Positions 53,501 through 61,653 of a stretch of DNA of 64,000 nucleotides are shown piece after piece; positions within the stretch are counted from its first letter, which is position 1; every line of letters starts with the position of its first letter. The position numbers were made by a program, and so were the translations under genes. The DNA comes from Candidatus Anammoxibacter sp. (GTDB taxonomy: Bacteria; Planctomycetota; Brocadiia; Brocadiales; Anammoxibacteraceae), in contig JAIQZQ010000025.1 of assembly GCA_021777105.1 (NCBI GenBank), positions 39,479 to 103,478 of the forward strand. The letters run 5' to 3'. The notes beneath the pieces were generated by a model, which saw nothing but the letters and a program-made list of their open reading frames with translations, made no database searches and was not told the origin of the DNA.

Positions 53501-56500
53501 AGACGCCGTCTATCACATGCGTTCCTCTGCCCGAAGCGGTGTATACCATATTCGTTTTTGGGTTTACAACTATCCTGTCTGCGTCGGATACGCTGATAGA
53601 CTGAATTGTATTGTTTGTTGATCCGTCCAGCACGCTGACAGTTTCATCTTCGTCGTCCGCGATGTAAACACGGTTTGTAAAATGATTAATCCCTATTCCT
53701 TCCGGCATGCTCCCTAGTTTAACCGTAGCTATAACTTTAGTAACGGGTTCCGGTTCGGGAGTCGGTTGAGCATCTTCGGATTTAAATTCCGCCATGTCAA
53801 TGCCTGCCGAATCAACATCCATCAACTCATTGCCGGCGTCGTCCGAAGCAATATCTCCTGAAACGGTCTTGTTATAATTTACAACAAATGTTTCAGGAAC
53901 GTTTGGGTCAATATTTTGAGCAAACATGTATGTGCCCTCTTTTTTGTCCCCACCGGTTCCTGATAATGAAGTTACTTCTATTTTAGCGCCGCCTGATTTA
54001 TTCGTGATTTCCGGGAACATTTCACCGGCAGCTAGTTTTGAGGCGTTCATACCTTCGCTAAACTTTATTGTAACGCGGTTAGGGGGGGTAAACAGGGCTT
54101 TTGACTCAACCGTTGGCGGGGTGTTGTCCACCTCCAGACCGTTTGACACAATGTCTCGCCAATCAGCTATATTCGCCGGTGGGCCGTCCGCGGCCACCAC
54201 CCGGACATATATCTCGCTGCTTGAGATTGCGCTGTTTAGCTGTAAAGTCCCAACGTATTTCCCTGATGACTCTTCAGTAATATTTATTCCTGATGCGTCC
54301 GTGGCAAGTGAATCGCCGTTTCTTAACGCGCTTTGAGGGGAGCTAACGCTATTATTATTGCCAAACGCCCGCAATCTCAGATTTGACGCTGAAATCCCAG
54401 AGTCTGCGACTATCTCAAAATCCAGAACATTAGCGCTGTCTGAAACGGCGTCATTGCCTTCTACGGACGGCGCAATTGTTACGGACTGAATATCCGCCAC
54501 CTGATTGGTGGTTGGAGTGGCAACCGTAGGGTCAAGGTTAAGGCTTTCGAGCTTAACAGGTTTTCTTTGATCTGTCGAGTTGCCAAGCCCAAGCTGCCCG
54601 CTGCCGTTTTCGCCCCATACCCATATAGAGCCGTCCGGTTGCAACGCAACGTTATGACTGCCTCCCGCTGAAATAGCGGCAACATTGGCAAGTTCAAGCG
54701 TTAAAACCGGGGTACTATTGGAGCTGGTTGAATTATTTCCAAGCTGTCCGCTACTGTTAGAGCCCCAGGCCATGACCGTTTTATCCGTGCCGATGCTAAG
54801 GCTATGGTTTGAGCCTCCGGAAATAGCTATGATGTTTGCGAGCTCTCTAATTTTCACAGGCGTGTTTCTGTTTGACAATGTGCCGTCGCCAACCTGTCCT
54901 TTATCATTCAGGCCCCATGCGCGGACGGATCCGTCATTGCTTAGGCTTATGCAGTGCGATCCTCCTGCCGCAATCGCCGTAATGCCGCTCAATGTTTCAA
55001 TCGTCACCGGCGCGTTTCTGTTCAGAGAAGTTCCATCTCCGAGCTGCCCTTTGTCGTTTTTGCCCCATACCCACACAGTTCCATCCGTCTTTAACGCGAT
55101 GTTATGAGCGCCTCCGGCGGATATCATTGTAATTTGACTTAGGCCTATTACCTGGACGGGCGCGCTTCTGTCCGTTGTTGAGCCGTCTCCCAATTCGCCT
55201 GAAGAGTTGTTGCCCCATGCCCAGACCGTTCCGTCTGATTTAAGGGCTATGCTGTGAAGGTCTCCGGCTGAAACGGCGATTACTTCGTTAAATCCGTCTA
55301 TTTTTACAGGCAAGTTTCTGTTCGTCTTTGTGCCGTCGCCAAGCTGGCCGTTGTCGTTTCGTCCCCAGGCAAAGAGCTCCCCGTCAGTTTTAATAGCCAG
55401 GCTGTGCGAGCCCCCGGCGGCGATTGTTGTTATGCTGGAAATTCCGCTTACACTAATAGGCTTTTCACTGTTTGTAAACGTTTCGTCCCCGAGCCGGCCG
55501 CTGCTGTTTGATCCCCAAGCCCACACGGAACCGTCTTTTTGAAGGCCTAGTGTATGATTGCTCCCTGATGAAATTTGCATGACTGACGTAATATTTGTTG
55601 GGGGCGGAGTCGTCGTCGCCACCGGCGTCGGCGTTACTGACGCGTCAAGGCTGAAACCCGGCAAAAGATTCGGCGCCGGCCTGTCCGTTGAGGTGTTGTC
55701 TCCTAATTGGTCGGAGCTGTTCTTGCCCCACGCCCACACTGCGCCGTCCGCTTTGGCCGCAAGGCTATGCGAATGACCGGCTGATATAAATTTAACGCTG
55801 TCCAAATCCTTTAATATTACAGGTATGGACCGGTCGTCAATTGTATTGTCACCAACCTGCCCCGATCCGTTTTCACCCCACGCCCATGTTGTGTCGTCTG
55901 ATTTCAGAGCCATGCTGTGAAGCTCGCCGGCTGATATGTCAACAATGTTCTCCATGCCGCTCACCTGAGCGGGGCTTGTTCTGCGCGAGGTTTTGCCGTT
56001 GCCCAGTTGGCCTGAGCTGTTTTTGCCCCACGCCCATATTGTGCCGTTGGAAGCCAGGGCCATTGTGTGAAAACTTCCGGCTGATATGGCTATGACGTCC
56101 CCAAGATCGGTTACCTGAACAGGCGATGTCTTTTTATTAAGCGTTCCATCGCCTAACTGCCCATCCGCGTTTGAGCCCCATGTCCACACCGTGCCGTCTT
56201 CTCTTAACGCCGCGCTATAGTTGTTTCCCGCGCTTATTGCAATAACATTGTTAAGACCGTTTATTTGCGTTGCCTGATTGTTGTTTCCGCTTGATGATCC
56301 ATTGCCGAGCTGGCCGTTTGAGTTCTGTCCCCATGCCCAAACCGTTCCGTCTGATTTTAAAGCAAGGCTGTGGTTGGCCCCGGCGGCTATAAAGACCACG
56401 TTGCTCATATTCAGAGCCTGAACCGGCTCGGCTCCATTTGTAAACGTGGCGTCGCCAAGCTGCCCGTTGTCGTTCAATCCCCAACCCCAAACCGTGCCGT

Positions 56501-57911
56501 CCGATCGCATGGCAATGGTGTGATTATCGCCGCTTGATATTTGCAAAATAGATGTTAAATCTTTTACCTGAACAGGACTCTTTTTATCCGCCAATGTTCC
56601 GTCGCCTAGCTGCCCGCTTGTGTTTAATCCCCATGCCCAAACTTCGCCGTCAGACTTCAGGCCGATGCTGTGTGATTTTCCGGCCGCCACCTGTTGAGCC
56701 GGGAGTTTTGGGCGGGTAAATATCTGTTGCGGCATTTGCGCCAGGTTAAAGTCTGGGATTTGAACCGGCGCGTTTCTTGAGACTTTTGTGCCGTCGCCGA
56801 GTTGGCCTTTGCTGTTTTGCCCCCATGACCATGCGGAACTGTCTGATTTAATTGCTATTGAGTGATTCCCGCCCGCCGCAATAGACGTAGCGACAAAGCT
56901 TCTTATTGTCACCGGTATCTTTTGATCTGTGTTTGTCAAGTCGCCCAATTGGCCGTCAATATTTTTGCCCCATGCCCAAACCGTGCCGTCTGTTTTTAGA
57001 GCTAGTGAATGGCTTGATCCCGCCGCAATAGCTGTGACATCCGCAAGAGAGCCTATTTGAATAGGTGCGGTGCGGTTTGTGGTTGTGCCGTCGCCCAATT
57101 GGCCGTTGGCGTTTAGGCCCCATGCCCATACAGTATTATCTGATTGCAGCGCCAGGGCAAATGAGTCTCCCGCCGCAATTGCCGTTGCGCTGTTGAGGTT
57201 GTTTACCTGAACCGGGCTTGAGCTGTTGTTGTTTGTTGCGTTGCCGAGCTCTCCAGTCCCCTTGCCGCCCCATGCCCAAACCGTGCCGTCGGACTTTAGC
57301 GCAAGGCTAAACGCTTTGCCGGCGGTGATTGCGGTTATTCCTGAAAGATCGCCTGATTTTACAGGCGCGTTCATATCAATAAGCGCGCCGTCTCCAAGTT
57401 GTCCAACATCGTTTTTACCCCACGCCATGACCGTGCCGTCTGATTTTAGGGCAAGGCAGTGGTCGTCGCCGGCCGCTATGGCAATAACATTGCTGAGATT
57501 AAGAACCTGCACCGGGCTCTTGCTTTCGGTTTTGGTTCCGTCTCCCAATTGACCGAAGCTGTTTCCGCCCCATGCCCACACAGTGTTGTCAGATCGAAGG
57601 GCGATGGTGTGGCTTTTACCGGATGAAAGCGCAATAACGCCGCTTATGCCGTTAACACGCGCGGGCTTTTCGCTATCGGTCTTTGTTCCATCGCCAAGTT
57701 GCCCGGAGGTGTTGTCTCCCCACGCCCAAACAAGGCCGTCTGCGCTCAGGGCGGCGGTGTGGCTTGTTCCGGCTGATACCTGCGCGGTTGCGGCGGAAGC
57801 CGGCGCGCTATTTAATAATGTTAACGCGGGTAAAAATGCGGCAAACAGGGCCGCGCAAAATAAAATGTTCTTATTTTTCATTTTCAGCGTGTTAAATGAA
57901 TTCACATGCAT
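50589..57911 (-). CDS. Giant secreted multi-propeller protein (28 RCC1 blades, YVTN, CARDB)
   Basis: The start at 57911 is supported by AAAGGAG nine bases upstream. The 2440-residue protein has a signal peptide (KNILFCAALFAAFLPALTLLNSAPASA). Three blocks of seven RCC1-type repeats follow, each blade ending W.WG.N..GQLGDG (about 36-385, 400-765, 780-1130). An Ig/Big-like region follows (about 1140-1410), then a YVTN propeller of seven blades (about 1420-1715, NRIYVANSSDDTVSVIDG). Two CARDB domains come next (about 1750-1975, 'DLIIDELNVTLASNVDHGGEIEISYKIKNAGN'). A fourth seven-blade RCC1 block (about 1985-2330) and a C-terminal Ig-like domain finish the protein. Five complete seven-bladed propellers in one polypeptide is unusual. 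Extracellular adhesive or matrix role inferred; no anchor seen. Confidence 0.93.
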   Translation of the reverse strand: MHVNSFNTLKMKNKNILFCAALFAAFLPALTLLNSAPASAATAQVSAGTSHTAALSADGLVWAWGDNTSGQLGDGTKTDSEKPARVNGISGVIALSSGKSHTIALRSDNTVWAWGGNSFGQLGDGTKTESKSPVQVLNLSNVIAIAAGDDHCLALKSDGTVMAWGKNDVGQLGDGALIDMNAPVKSGDLSGITAITAGKAFSLALKSDGTVWAWGGKGTGELGNATNNNSSSPVQVNNLNSATAIAAGDSFALALQSDNTVWAWGLNANGQLGDGTTTNRTAPIQIGSLADVTAIAAGSSHSLALKTDGTVWAWGKNIDGQLGDLTNTDQKIPVTIRSFVATSIAAGGNHSIAIKSDSSAWSWGQNSKGQLGDGTKVSRNAPVQIPDFNLAQMPQQIFTRPKLPAQQVAAGKSHSIGLKSDGEVWAWGLNTSGQLGDGTLADKKSPVQVKDLTSILQISSGDNHTIAMRSDGTVWGWGLNDNGQLGDATFTNGAEPVQALNMSNVVFIAAGANHSLALKSDGTVWAWGQNSNGQLGNGSSSGNNNQATQINGLNNVIAISAGNNYSAALREDGTVWTWGSNADGQLGDGTLNKKTSPVQVTDLGDVIAISAGSFHTMALASNGTIWAWGKNSSGQLGNGKTSRRTSPAQVSGMENIVDISAGELHSMALKSDDTTWAWGENGSGQVGDNTIDDRSIPVILKDLDSVKFISAGHSHSLAAKADGAVWAWGKNSSDQLGDNTSTDRPAPNLLPGFSLDASVTPTPVATTTPPPTNITSVMQISSGSNHTLGLQKDGSVWAWGSNSSGRLGDETFTNSEKPISVSGISSITTIAAGGSHSLAIKTDGELFAWGRNDNGQLGDGTKTNRNLPVKIDGFNEVIAVSAGDLHSIALKSDGTVWAWGNNSSGELGDGSTTDRSAPVQVIGLSQITMISAGGAHNIALKTDGTVWVWGKNDKGQLGDGTSLNRNAPVTIETLSGITAIAAGGSHCISLSNDGSVRAWGLNDKGQVGDGTLSNRNTPVKIRELANIIAISGGSNHSLSIGTDKTVMAWGSNSSGQLGNNSTSSNSTPVLTLELANVAAISAGGSHNVALQPDGSIWVWGENGSGQLGLGNSTDQRKPVKLESLNLDPTVATPTTNQVADIQSVTIAPSVEGNDAVSDSANVLDFEIVADSGISASNLRLRAFGNNNSVSSPQSALRNGDSLATDASGINITEESSGKYVGTLQLNSAISSSEIYVRVVAADGPPANIADWRDIVSNGLEVDNTPPTVESKALFTPPNRVTIKFSEGMNASKLAAGEMFPEITNKSGGAKIEVTSLSGTGGDKKEGTYMFAQNIDPNVPETFVVNYNKTVSGDIASDDAGNELMDVDSAGIDMAEFKSEDAQPTPEPEPVTKVIATVKLGSMPEGIGINHFTNRVYIADDEDETVSVLDGSTNNTIQSISVSDADRIVVNPKTNMVYTASGRGTHVIDGVSNSVVTTISSANGDDGIGVNTTTNMIYVATAGSDLVYVIDGSTNSVVTSVTVGNMGTSIEALGVNSATNMIYAANSVDDTVSVINGSTNSVIKTISAGNNPVGVGVNSATNRIYVANSSDDTVSVIDGATNSVIETIKVGNSPKAVEINTLSNRIYVANSSDDSVSVIDGAVNVVMNTIKVGDSPQNIAINETTGKIYVVNFSSDNMTVIQEGLDLNLTPIPVETPTTTATETATPTPASGNEDLIIDELNVTLASNVDHGGEIEISYKIKNAGNKTVTGSYREKVYISSNTTLSSADTELLEGESQTKDLTPGETLAVTMAAVIPDDVSAGDWHILVEADSDNNVSESNESNNVSSFKISVKSAGKDLTVTNVIVDPNSDVNNGTEIKVKYTIKNEGDGDITNNYFENIYISSGNDLTGNPIKLGKSLTHGTDLAGGNALTFSFTGIVPDDTASGKWNIIVEADAGKNITEQDENNNIASAEITVEKFTVNLPVLPSRQISAGFMHSVAMRSDGAVGAWGINDNGELGDDSNTHRTGPVRVNNLSGVSAIDAGERHTLALKSNGTVWAWGDNNSGKLGDGTSTDRDVPVNVGGLDDIIAVSAGGAHSLALKSDGSVLAWGDNASGELGDGTISDKKEPAKVIGLENVVAIAAGREHSLALKSNGTIMAWGENGDGQLGNSSTSDRRTPTRISSISGVIAISAGNEHTLALRSDGTVWAWGENFSGRLGDGTTSDRRKPVLVGNIDNIIAISAGADHSLALESDGTIWAWGENNDGQLGDGTTSDRNSPIRIGGLSGAVAISAGGEHSLALKSDGQVWAWGKNRWGQLGDGTASDSSTPVKVKNIDLDGTGLLPSRPDVASIRVSPKLGLPSLNGRIATVTVLDSKGILLPDVLVEADGETLIGIVGDPTVKPKFASTDDNGRAKFEYFFNPIAFGYVEFKAGDAEAIMWQIHPGAIILSDDEEVENVGK

Positions 57912-57945
57912 CTTTTTTTACTCCTTTTTTTGTTAATCATATACA

Positions 57946-58380
57946 TTAGTTTAATCCGGTTATTATCTCTTCTATTATTTTTTGATTAATTTCAGTTAAA
58001 AGCTTTTTAATGCTTATATTTGCGGATTCTATTTTACAGGACGGTAGGTGTTTGTGATGTGGGCTCGTTTTAATTTCGGGATGATGCTCGGCATTGTCAT
58101 ATCGGAATATCAAGCTGCTCGCGGAATCCATATAATGATATCTGTAATCGCTAATAAATAGTTTCCCCTCATTAATTCGAACATGCTGAAAAATGTTTAA
58201 AAGGGAATTGTTTATAAACCTTGCTTTTCCTTTAACAAAAGCTGTCGCAGGGCTGGTATATACTCTATGGAAGTCAGACAAAACAACTAAAGGATCGTCG
58301 CCAATCGTTTTTTCAAGCCTGTCGAAATGCCGCTTTATTTTGTTATCAGTTCTCTCAAACCTTCTCTGGTCCGGCTCCAT
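57946..58380 (-). CDS. TumE-like toxin (DUF6516)
   Basis: The 144-residue product carries the TumE/DUF6516 pattern: 'LFISDYRYHYMDSASSLIFRYDNAEHHPEIKTSPHHKHL', with a dense His/Asp core that could be catalytic. Such proteins are annotated as toxins of a TA system of unknown target. The start used, ATG 58380, overlaps the end of the upstream antitoxin gene by 46 bases; a later start is possible. It is the second gene of the pair. Confidence 0.85.
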   Translation of the reverse strand: MEPDQRRFERTDNKIKRHFDRLEKTIGDDPLVVLSDFHRVYTSPATAFVKGKARFINNSLLNIFQHVRINEGKLFISDYRYHYMDSASSLIFRYDNAEHHPEIKTSPHHKHLPSCKIESANISIKKLLTEINQKIIEEIITGLN

Positions 58381-58589
58381 TCTTTAATTCCTTCAATTAA
58401 GGCTTTCCATTCAAACAGTTCCTCCTCATCTCCCATTTTGCCTTTAGTAAACAGATTGTAAAATTTATCAGACGATATACGGTATTTCTTCTCAAAAACC
58501 TTGCATCTGTTTTTTGATTCCTGAATTGCCAGGTCGCAAACAGTCTCTTCTCTCACTATTGAGGAAGTCAGGCAGTTTTTAGTTTTCAT
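58335..58589 (-). CDS. TumA-like antitoxin
   Basis: The 84-residue product precedes and overlaps the TumE-like gene. It is helical and charged, with 'YRISSDKFYNLFTKGKMGDEEELFEWKALIEGIKEWSRTREGL', similar to small antitoxins that accompany TumE ('F..KYGMS...F...F..G..GD..D.FEW'). AAAGGAGGTTAA precedes the ATG. The pairing with the TumE protein is the strongest support. Confidence 0.78.
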   Translation of the reverse strand: MKTKNCLTSSIVREETVCDLAIQESKNRCKVFEKKYRISSDKFYNLFTKGKMGDEEELFEWKALIEGIKEWSRTREGLRELITK

Positions 58590-59001
58590 ATTAACCTCCT
58601 TTTAAAGCCTCTAAATATTGTTCTTCCCTCTTTTAATAATTAAAACAAAAATCCGGGAAATTACAATCACTTTCCAAAAGTTTTGTTGTTTTCTTCCTGG
58701 AAATATTAAGGCCGTTTCAATTCGATATCCATCCTCTGTTTAACCAACCGCCAATTGCTTCACTTCTCTATCATATGATATCAGTTTATTTCTAGCTGGA
58801 GCAATCTTGCCGATTGCTCCGAAACGTTTCAAAAACCATAATTTTGAAGGCAAGCGCGTAAAAATAGGGGGCTTTAGTCCCGGTTTTCCATTTTTGACGC
58901 AATTTTTTGCTTTGACAGGCTTTATAGGGGCACATATAATGATAAACTTTATAATTATTTGGATATATTTCAATAAGTTTAGCAGAGGGAGCGTTATTTA
59001 A
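58590..59001. other. Intergenic region before the siroheme decarboxylase genes
   Basis: Contains a family C hairpin (58798-58820, GGAGCAATC/GATTGCTCC) and a consensus promoter (58912-58940). No gene is seen. Confidence 0.6.
58912..58940 (+). promoter_or_regulatory. Perfect sigma70 consensus promoter of the siroheme decarboxylase genes
   Basis: TTGACA (58912-58917), exactly 17 bases, then TATAAT (58935-58940). The predicted start near 58947 gives a 55-nt leader to GTG 59002. Confidence 0.8.
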
Positions 59002-59466
59002 GTGATTGATACTAACGACAAGAAGATATTGCAAAGGATTCAGACAAATCTGCCGTTGACGTCCAGGCCGTTTCAGTCCCTGGCCGAGGAGTTGGATATG
59101 GATGAGGACTTTGTGATTGAAAGGATTAAATTCTTTCTGGAAAAAGGATACATCAGGCGGCTTGCGCCTATTGTAAACACTCAAAAGATCGGCAGAACCG
59201 CTACGCTTGCCGCTTTGGGAGTGCCTGAAGAGCGGCTGGATGAAGTAAGTGAAATTATCAACGCATATCCGGAGGTGTCGCATAATTACCTTAGAAAAGG
59301 CAAGGGGGTGGATTTGCCTTATAATATGTGGTTTACAATGTCTGCTGTAAACCAGAAAGAGCTTGAGGCTCAATTTAAAGAGATAGAAGATAAAACCGGT
59401 TTAAGTGTGTTTAGCTTTCCGACAATAAAAAAGTTTAAAATCGGCGTGAAATTTAAGATATATTGA
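59002..59466 (+). CDS. Siroheme decarboxylase subunit, AhbA-type (Lrp/AsnC-like)
   Basis: AhbA/AhbB convert siroheme to 12,18-didecarboxysiroheme in the alternative heme route, and relatives (NirDLGH) do so for heme d1. The 154-residue product starts at GTG with no good alternative. It has an AsnC-type helix-turn-helix ('LPLTSRPFQSLAEELDMDEDFVIERIKFFLEKGYIRRLAPIVNTQKIG') and a C-terminal domain whose 'VSHNYLRKGKGVDLPYNMWFTM' segment carries the HNYLR and YN.WF residues of the siroheme-binding enzymes rather than of regulators. The assignment to the A rather than B subunit is from this motif. The partner gene follows after 22 bases. Confidence 0.85.
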   Translation: MIDTNDKKILQRIQTNLPLTSRPFQSLAEELDMDEDFVIERIKFFLEKGYIRRLAPIVNTQKIGRTATLAALGVPEERLDEVSEIINAYPEVSHNYLRKGKGVDLPYNMWFTMSAVNQKELEAQFKEIEDKTGLSVFSFPTIKKFKIGVKFKIY

Positions 59467-59488
59467 TAGAAAAAGGAATATTACTACT

Positions 59489-59962
59489 ATGACTGATGAC
59501 AATCAAATTAATGAAGATGTTGCATTTTTGAGGCATATCCAGAACGGTTTGCCTATTACAAAAACTCCTTACAAGGATGTCGCCGATGAGCTTGGCATGA
59601 CTGAGCAAGAGGTAATCGACAAGATGAAGAGACTTTTGGACGAGGGCAAAATCCGCAGATTGGCGGCCGCTATTGCTCACCGTAAGATAGGCATTACCGC
59701 AAACGCGATGTGCGTTTGGAAAGTGCCGAAGGAGAGGGTTGATGAGGTTGGCGAAATTATGGCTGCGTATGAGGAGGTAACCCACTGCTATGAGCGCCCG
59801 ACATTTCCACAGTGGGAGCACAATGTTTACACTATGATTCACGGTTACACTGAAGAGGAGTGCGAAGGGGTGATAGCGAGCATAAAGGAGAAGACCGGGA
59901 TTACGGACATAATGGTCCTTTATAGCGAAAAAGAGTTCAAAAAGATTGGGGCCAGGGTGTAA
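59489..59962 (+). CDS. Siroheme decarboxylase subunit, AhbB-type (Lrp/AsnC-like)
   Basis: Paralogue of the preceding gene and its presumed heterodimer partner. The 157-residue product has the same helix-turn-helix layout ('LPITKTPYKDVADELGMTEQEVIDKMKRLLDEGKIRRLAAAIAHRKIGITANAMCVWKV') and the diagnostic 'VTHCYERPTFPQWEHNVYTMIHG' in the catalytic half. The HCYERP motif is typical of AhbB. No other heme gene is adjacent. If a cytochrome cd1 nitrite reductase were encoded elsewhere, a role in heme d1 synthesis would be the alternative. Confidence 0.86.
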   Translation: MTDDNQINEDVAFLRHIQNGLPITKTPYKDVADELGMTEQEVIDKMKRLLDEGKIRRLAAAIAHRKIGITANAMCVWKVPKERVDEVGEIMAAYEEVTHCYERPTFPQWEHNVYTMIHGYTEEECEGVIASIKEKTGITDIMVLYSEKEFKKIGARV

Positions 59963-60049
59963 AAAGACCGGTAATTTTTATGCGCTTCTATATTGATTAT
60001 GTTGTGGCGGATTAGCGGTTTATTGGTTGCCGGAGCTTTTATATTTTCA

Positions 60050-60077
60050 TTGCAATATGAATCGATTAGCGTATAAT
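60050..60077 (+). promoter_or_regulatory. Predicted promoter of tRNA-Gly
   Basis: TTGCAA (60050-60055), 16 bases, then TATAAT (60072-60077). A start near 60084 would give a precursor leader of about 76 nt. Confidence 0.5.
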
Positions 60078-60159
60078 TTTACGCTATCAAAACCGATTTT
60101 TTTTACATGACGACACTCTGCGTCCCGATAAAATTCCGGCGTGGTTGTAATTTCTTTTA

Positions 60160-60231
60160 GCGGGCGTAGCTCAGTGGTAGAGCGTTAGCTTCCCAAGCTA
60201 AATGCCGCGGGTTCGACCCCCGTCGCCCGCT
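60160..60231 (+). tRNA. tRNA-Gly (anticodon CCC)
   Basis: The 72-nt cloverleaf is complete: acceptor GCGGGCG with CGCCCGC, D-arm GCTC/GAGC, anticodon stem TTAGC/GCTAA around TTCCCAA (anticodon CCC), and T-arm with TTCGACC. The discriminator base is T, usual for bacterial glycine tRNAs. CCA is not encoded. Confidence 0.96.
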
Positions 60232-60326
60232 TATTGGTATATAAGAACTTCTGACTTTTTTTTGCAAGGCAATAAATAGAGATTATATGTGTTCCTGATC
60301 CATAATGCGGCTCTATTTAACAATCA

Positions 60327-61097
60327 ATGAAAATAAGCCTATCAATTGTTGTCTCCTCCATTTTTATCATTTCTTTTATGTCCTGTTTTTCAGGTTGCAT
60401 ATCTTTAGACCATATCAGCCCGTTCCCCGTCCCAAAACGTTTTAAAAACGAGTTGCGCGGCCTGGATGGTACCTCTGATAAGAGCATGACAAAATACACG
60501 GTAAAGAAAGGGGACACTATATGGAAGATATCAAAAGATCATGGTGTTCAACCTGACACATTAATAGATATAAACAATATTTACGATGTAAGGGATATAA
60601 AGACAGGGCGGACACTGCTTATTCCTACCTCGGGCGTTGCGCGTGAATCAAGGCTGGTTGACAAGCCGCAAACGGTTGTTGAGAAGCCTCCGGTTGTTAA
60701 AAACGACTCTTCCGTTTCAAGGAAAGGGTATATATGGCCTATCAAGAACAGGGTGGTGGGCCAATATGGCGAATACAGGAAAGGCAAAAGAAACACCGGC
60801 ATAGACATTGAAGCTAAAATTGGCGACGACGTGCTGGCTTCTAAGGACGGCAAGGTAAAGTCCGTTGCCTTTAACCCGGGAGGATGGGGCAAAACAGTAG
60901 TAATTGAGCATGAAAGAGGCGCGCATACCTGGTACGCTTTTAATTCTAAAATACTTGTTAAGAAGAACGCCAGGGTAAGACGCGGGCAGGTAATTGCAAA
61001 AGCTGGTAAATCCGCCAGAACGGGCAAACCCGGGTTGCATTTCAAGGTGTTCAGGGACGACAAGCCTGTAAACCCGTTGGACTATCTGGGTTATTGA
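60327..61097 (+). CDS. NlpD-like LysM and degenerate M23 peptidase lipoprotein
   Basis: The 256-residue protein starts with a lipoprotein-like signal (FISFMSCFSGC, C24 as lipid anchor). One LysM domain (about 55-99, 'KYTVKKGDTIWKISKDHGVQPDTLIDINN') is followed by a linker and an M23 fold (about 133-256, 'GYIWPIKNRVVGQYGEY'). Active M23 enzymes have HxxxD and HxH zinc ligands; here the first histidine is replaced (KRNTGIDI) and the second motif reads GLHF with a single His. It is therefore probably a non-catalytic activator of amidases, like NlpD/EnvC, acting at the septum. Confidence 0.9.
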   Translation: MKISLSIVVSSIFIISFMSCFSGCISLDHISPFPVPKRFKNELRGLDGTSDKSMTKYTVKKGDTIWKISKDHGVQPDTLIDINNIYDVRDIKTGRTLLIPTSGVARESRLVDKPQTVVEKPPVVKNDSSVSRKGYIWPIKNRVVGQYGEYRKGKRNTGIDIEAKIGDDVLASKDGKVKSVAFNPGGWGKTVVIEHERGAHTWYAFNSKILVKKNARVRRGQVIAKAGKSARTGKPGLHFKVFRDDKPVNPLDYLGY

Positions 61098-61150
61098 CGC
61101 GGCGACGCGGTTTTCTGCGGCAAATTAAAATAGGGCGGCGAAAGATAAAT

Positions 61151-61639
61151 ATGAAAAATTTGTGGGCTCCATGGCGAGCGGAGTTTATTCTATCAGACGA
61201 TAAATACAAGGAGTGCATCTTTTGCCGCGCGCTTAACGACGACCGGGACGAGGCAAATCTTTTAGTATACAGGGGTAAATCATGTTTCTGCATGTTAAAT
61301 AAATATCCATACAGCCCAGGCCACTTAATGATCACGCCAAACAGCCATAAAGCGAATATTTTTGATTTAAACGACGATGAGATGCTTGAGTTGATGAAAA
61401 TGGCGGGTGAGATTCAATCTGTTTTAAAGGATTTAATGAATCCCGCCGGGTTTAATGTCGGGGCAAATCTTGGCGAGGCCGCGGGGGCCGGCGTGGTTGA
61501 TCATTTTCATTTGCACATTGTTCCGCGATGGGCGGGGGATTCAAACTTTATGCCTGTAATTTCAGACACAAAAGTTGTCTCGCAATCATTGGACGATGTT
61601 TATAAACTTTTAAAGCCGAAAATAAAAGGCGATTTGTAA
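61151..61639 (+). CDS. HIT-family nucleotide hydrolase or phosphorylase
   Basis: HIT proteins act on dinucleoside polyphosphates or AMP conjugates. The 162-residue product from ATG 61151 (MKNLWAPWRAEFI) has the N-terminal 'CIFCRALNDDRDEANLLVYRGKSCFCMLNKYPYSPGHLMI' with CxxC for zinc, and the histidine triad 'HFHLHIVPRW'. It belongs to the group annotated as Ap4A phosphorylase-like/HIT. An in-frame upstream extension is basic and unlike the family. It overlaps no neighbour, and the dGTPase gene follows after 14 bases. Confidence 0.92.
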   Translation: MKNLWAPWRAEFILSDDKYKECIFCRALNDDRDEANLLVYRGKSCFCMLNKYPYSPGHLMITPNSHKANIFDLNDDEMLELMKMAGEIQSVLKDLMNPAGFNVGANLGEAAGAGVVDHFHLHIVPRWAGDSNFMPVISDTKVVSQSLDDVYKLLKPKIKGDL

Positions 61640-61653
61640 AGGTAAACATAGGG

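Noticed and set aside
51205..57936. Plus-strand frames opposite the RCC1 gene
   Set aside because: They follow the RCC1 repeat period and are shadows of the minus-strand gene.
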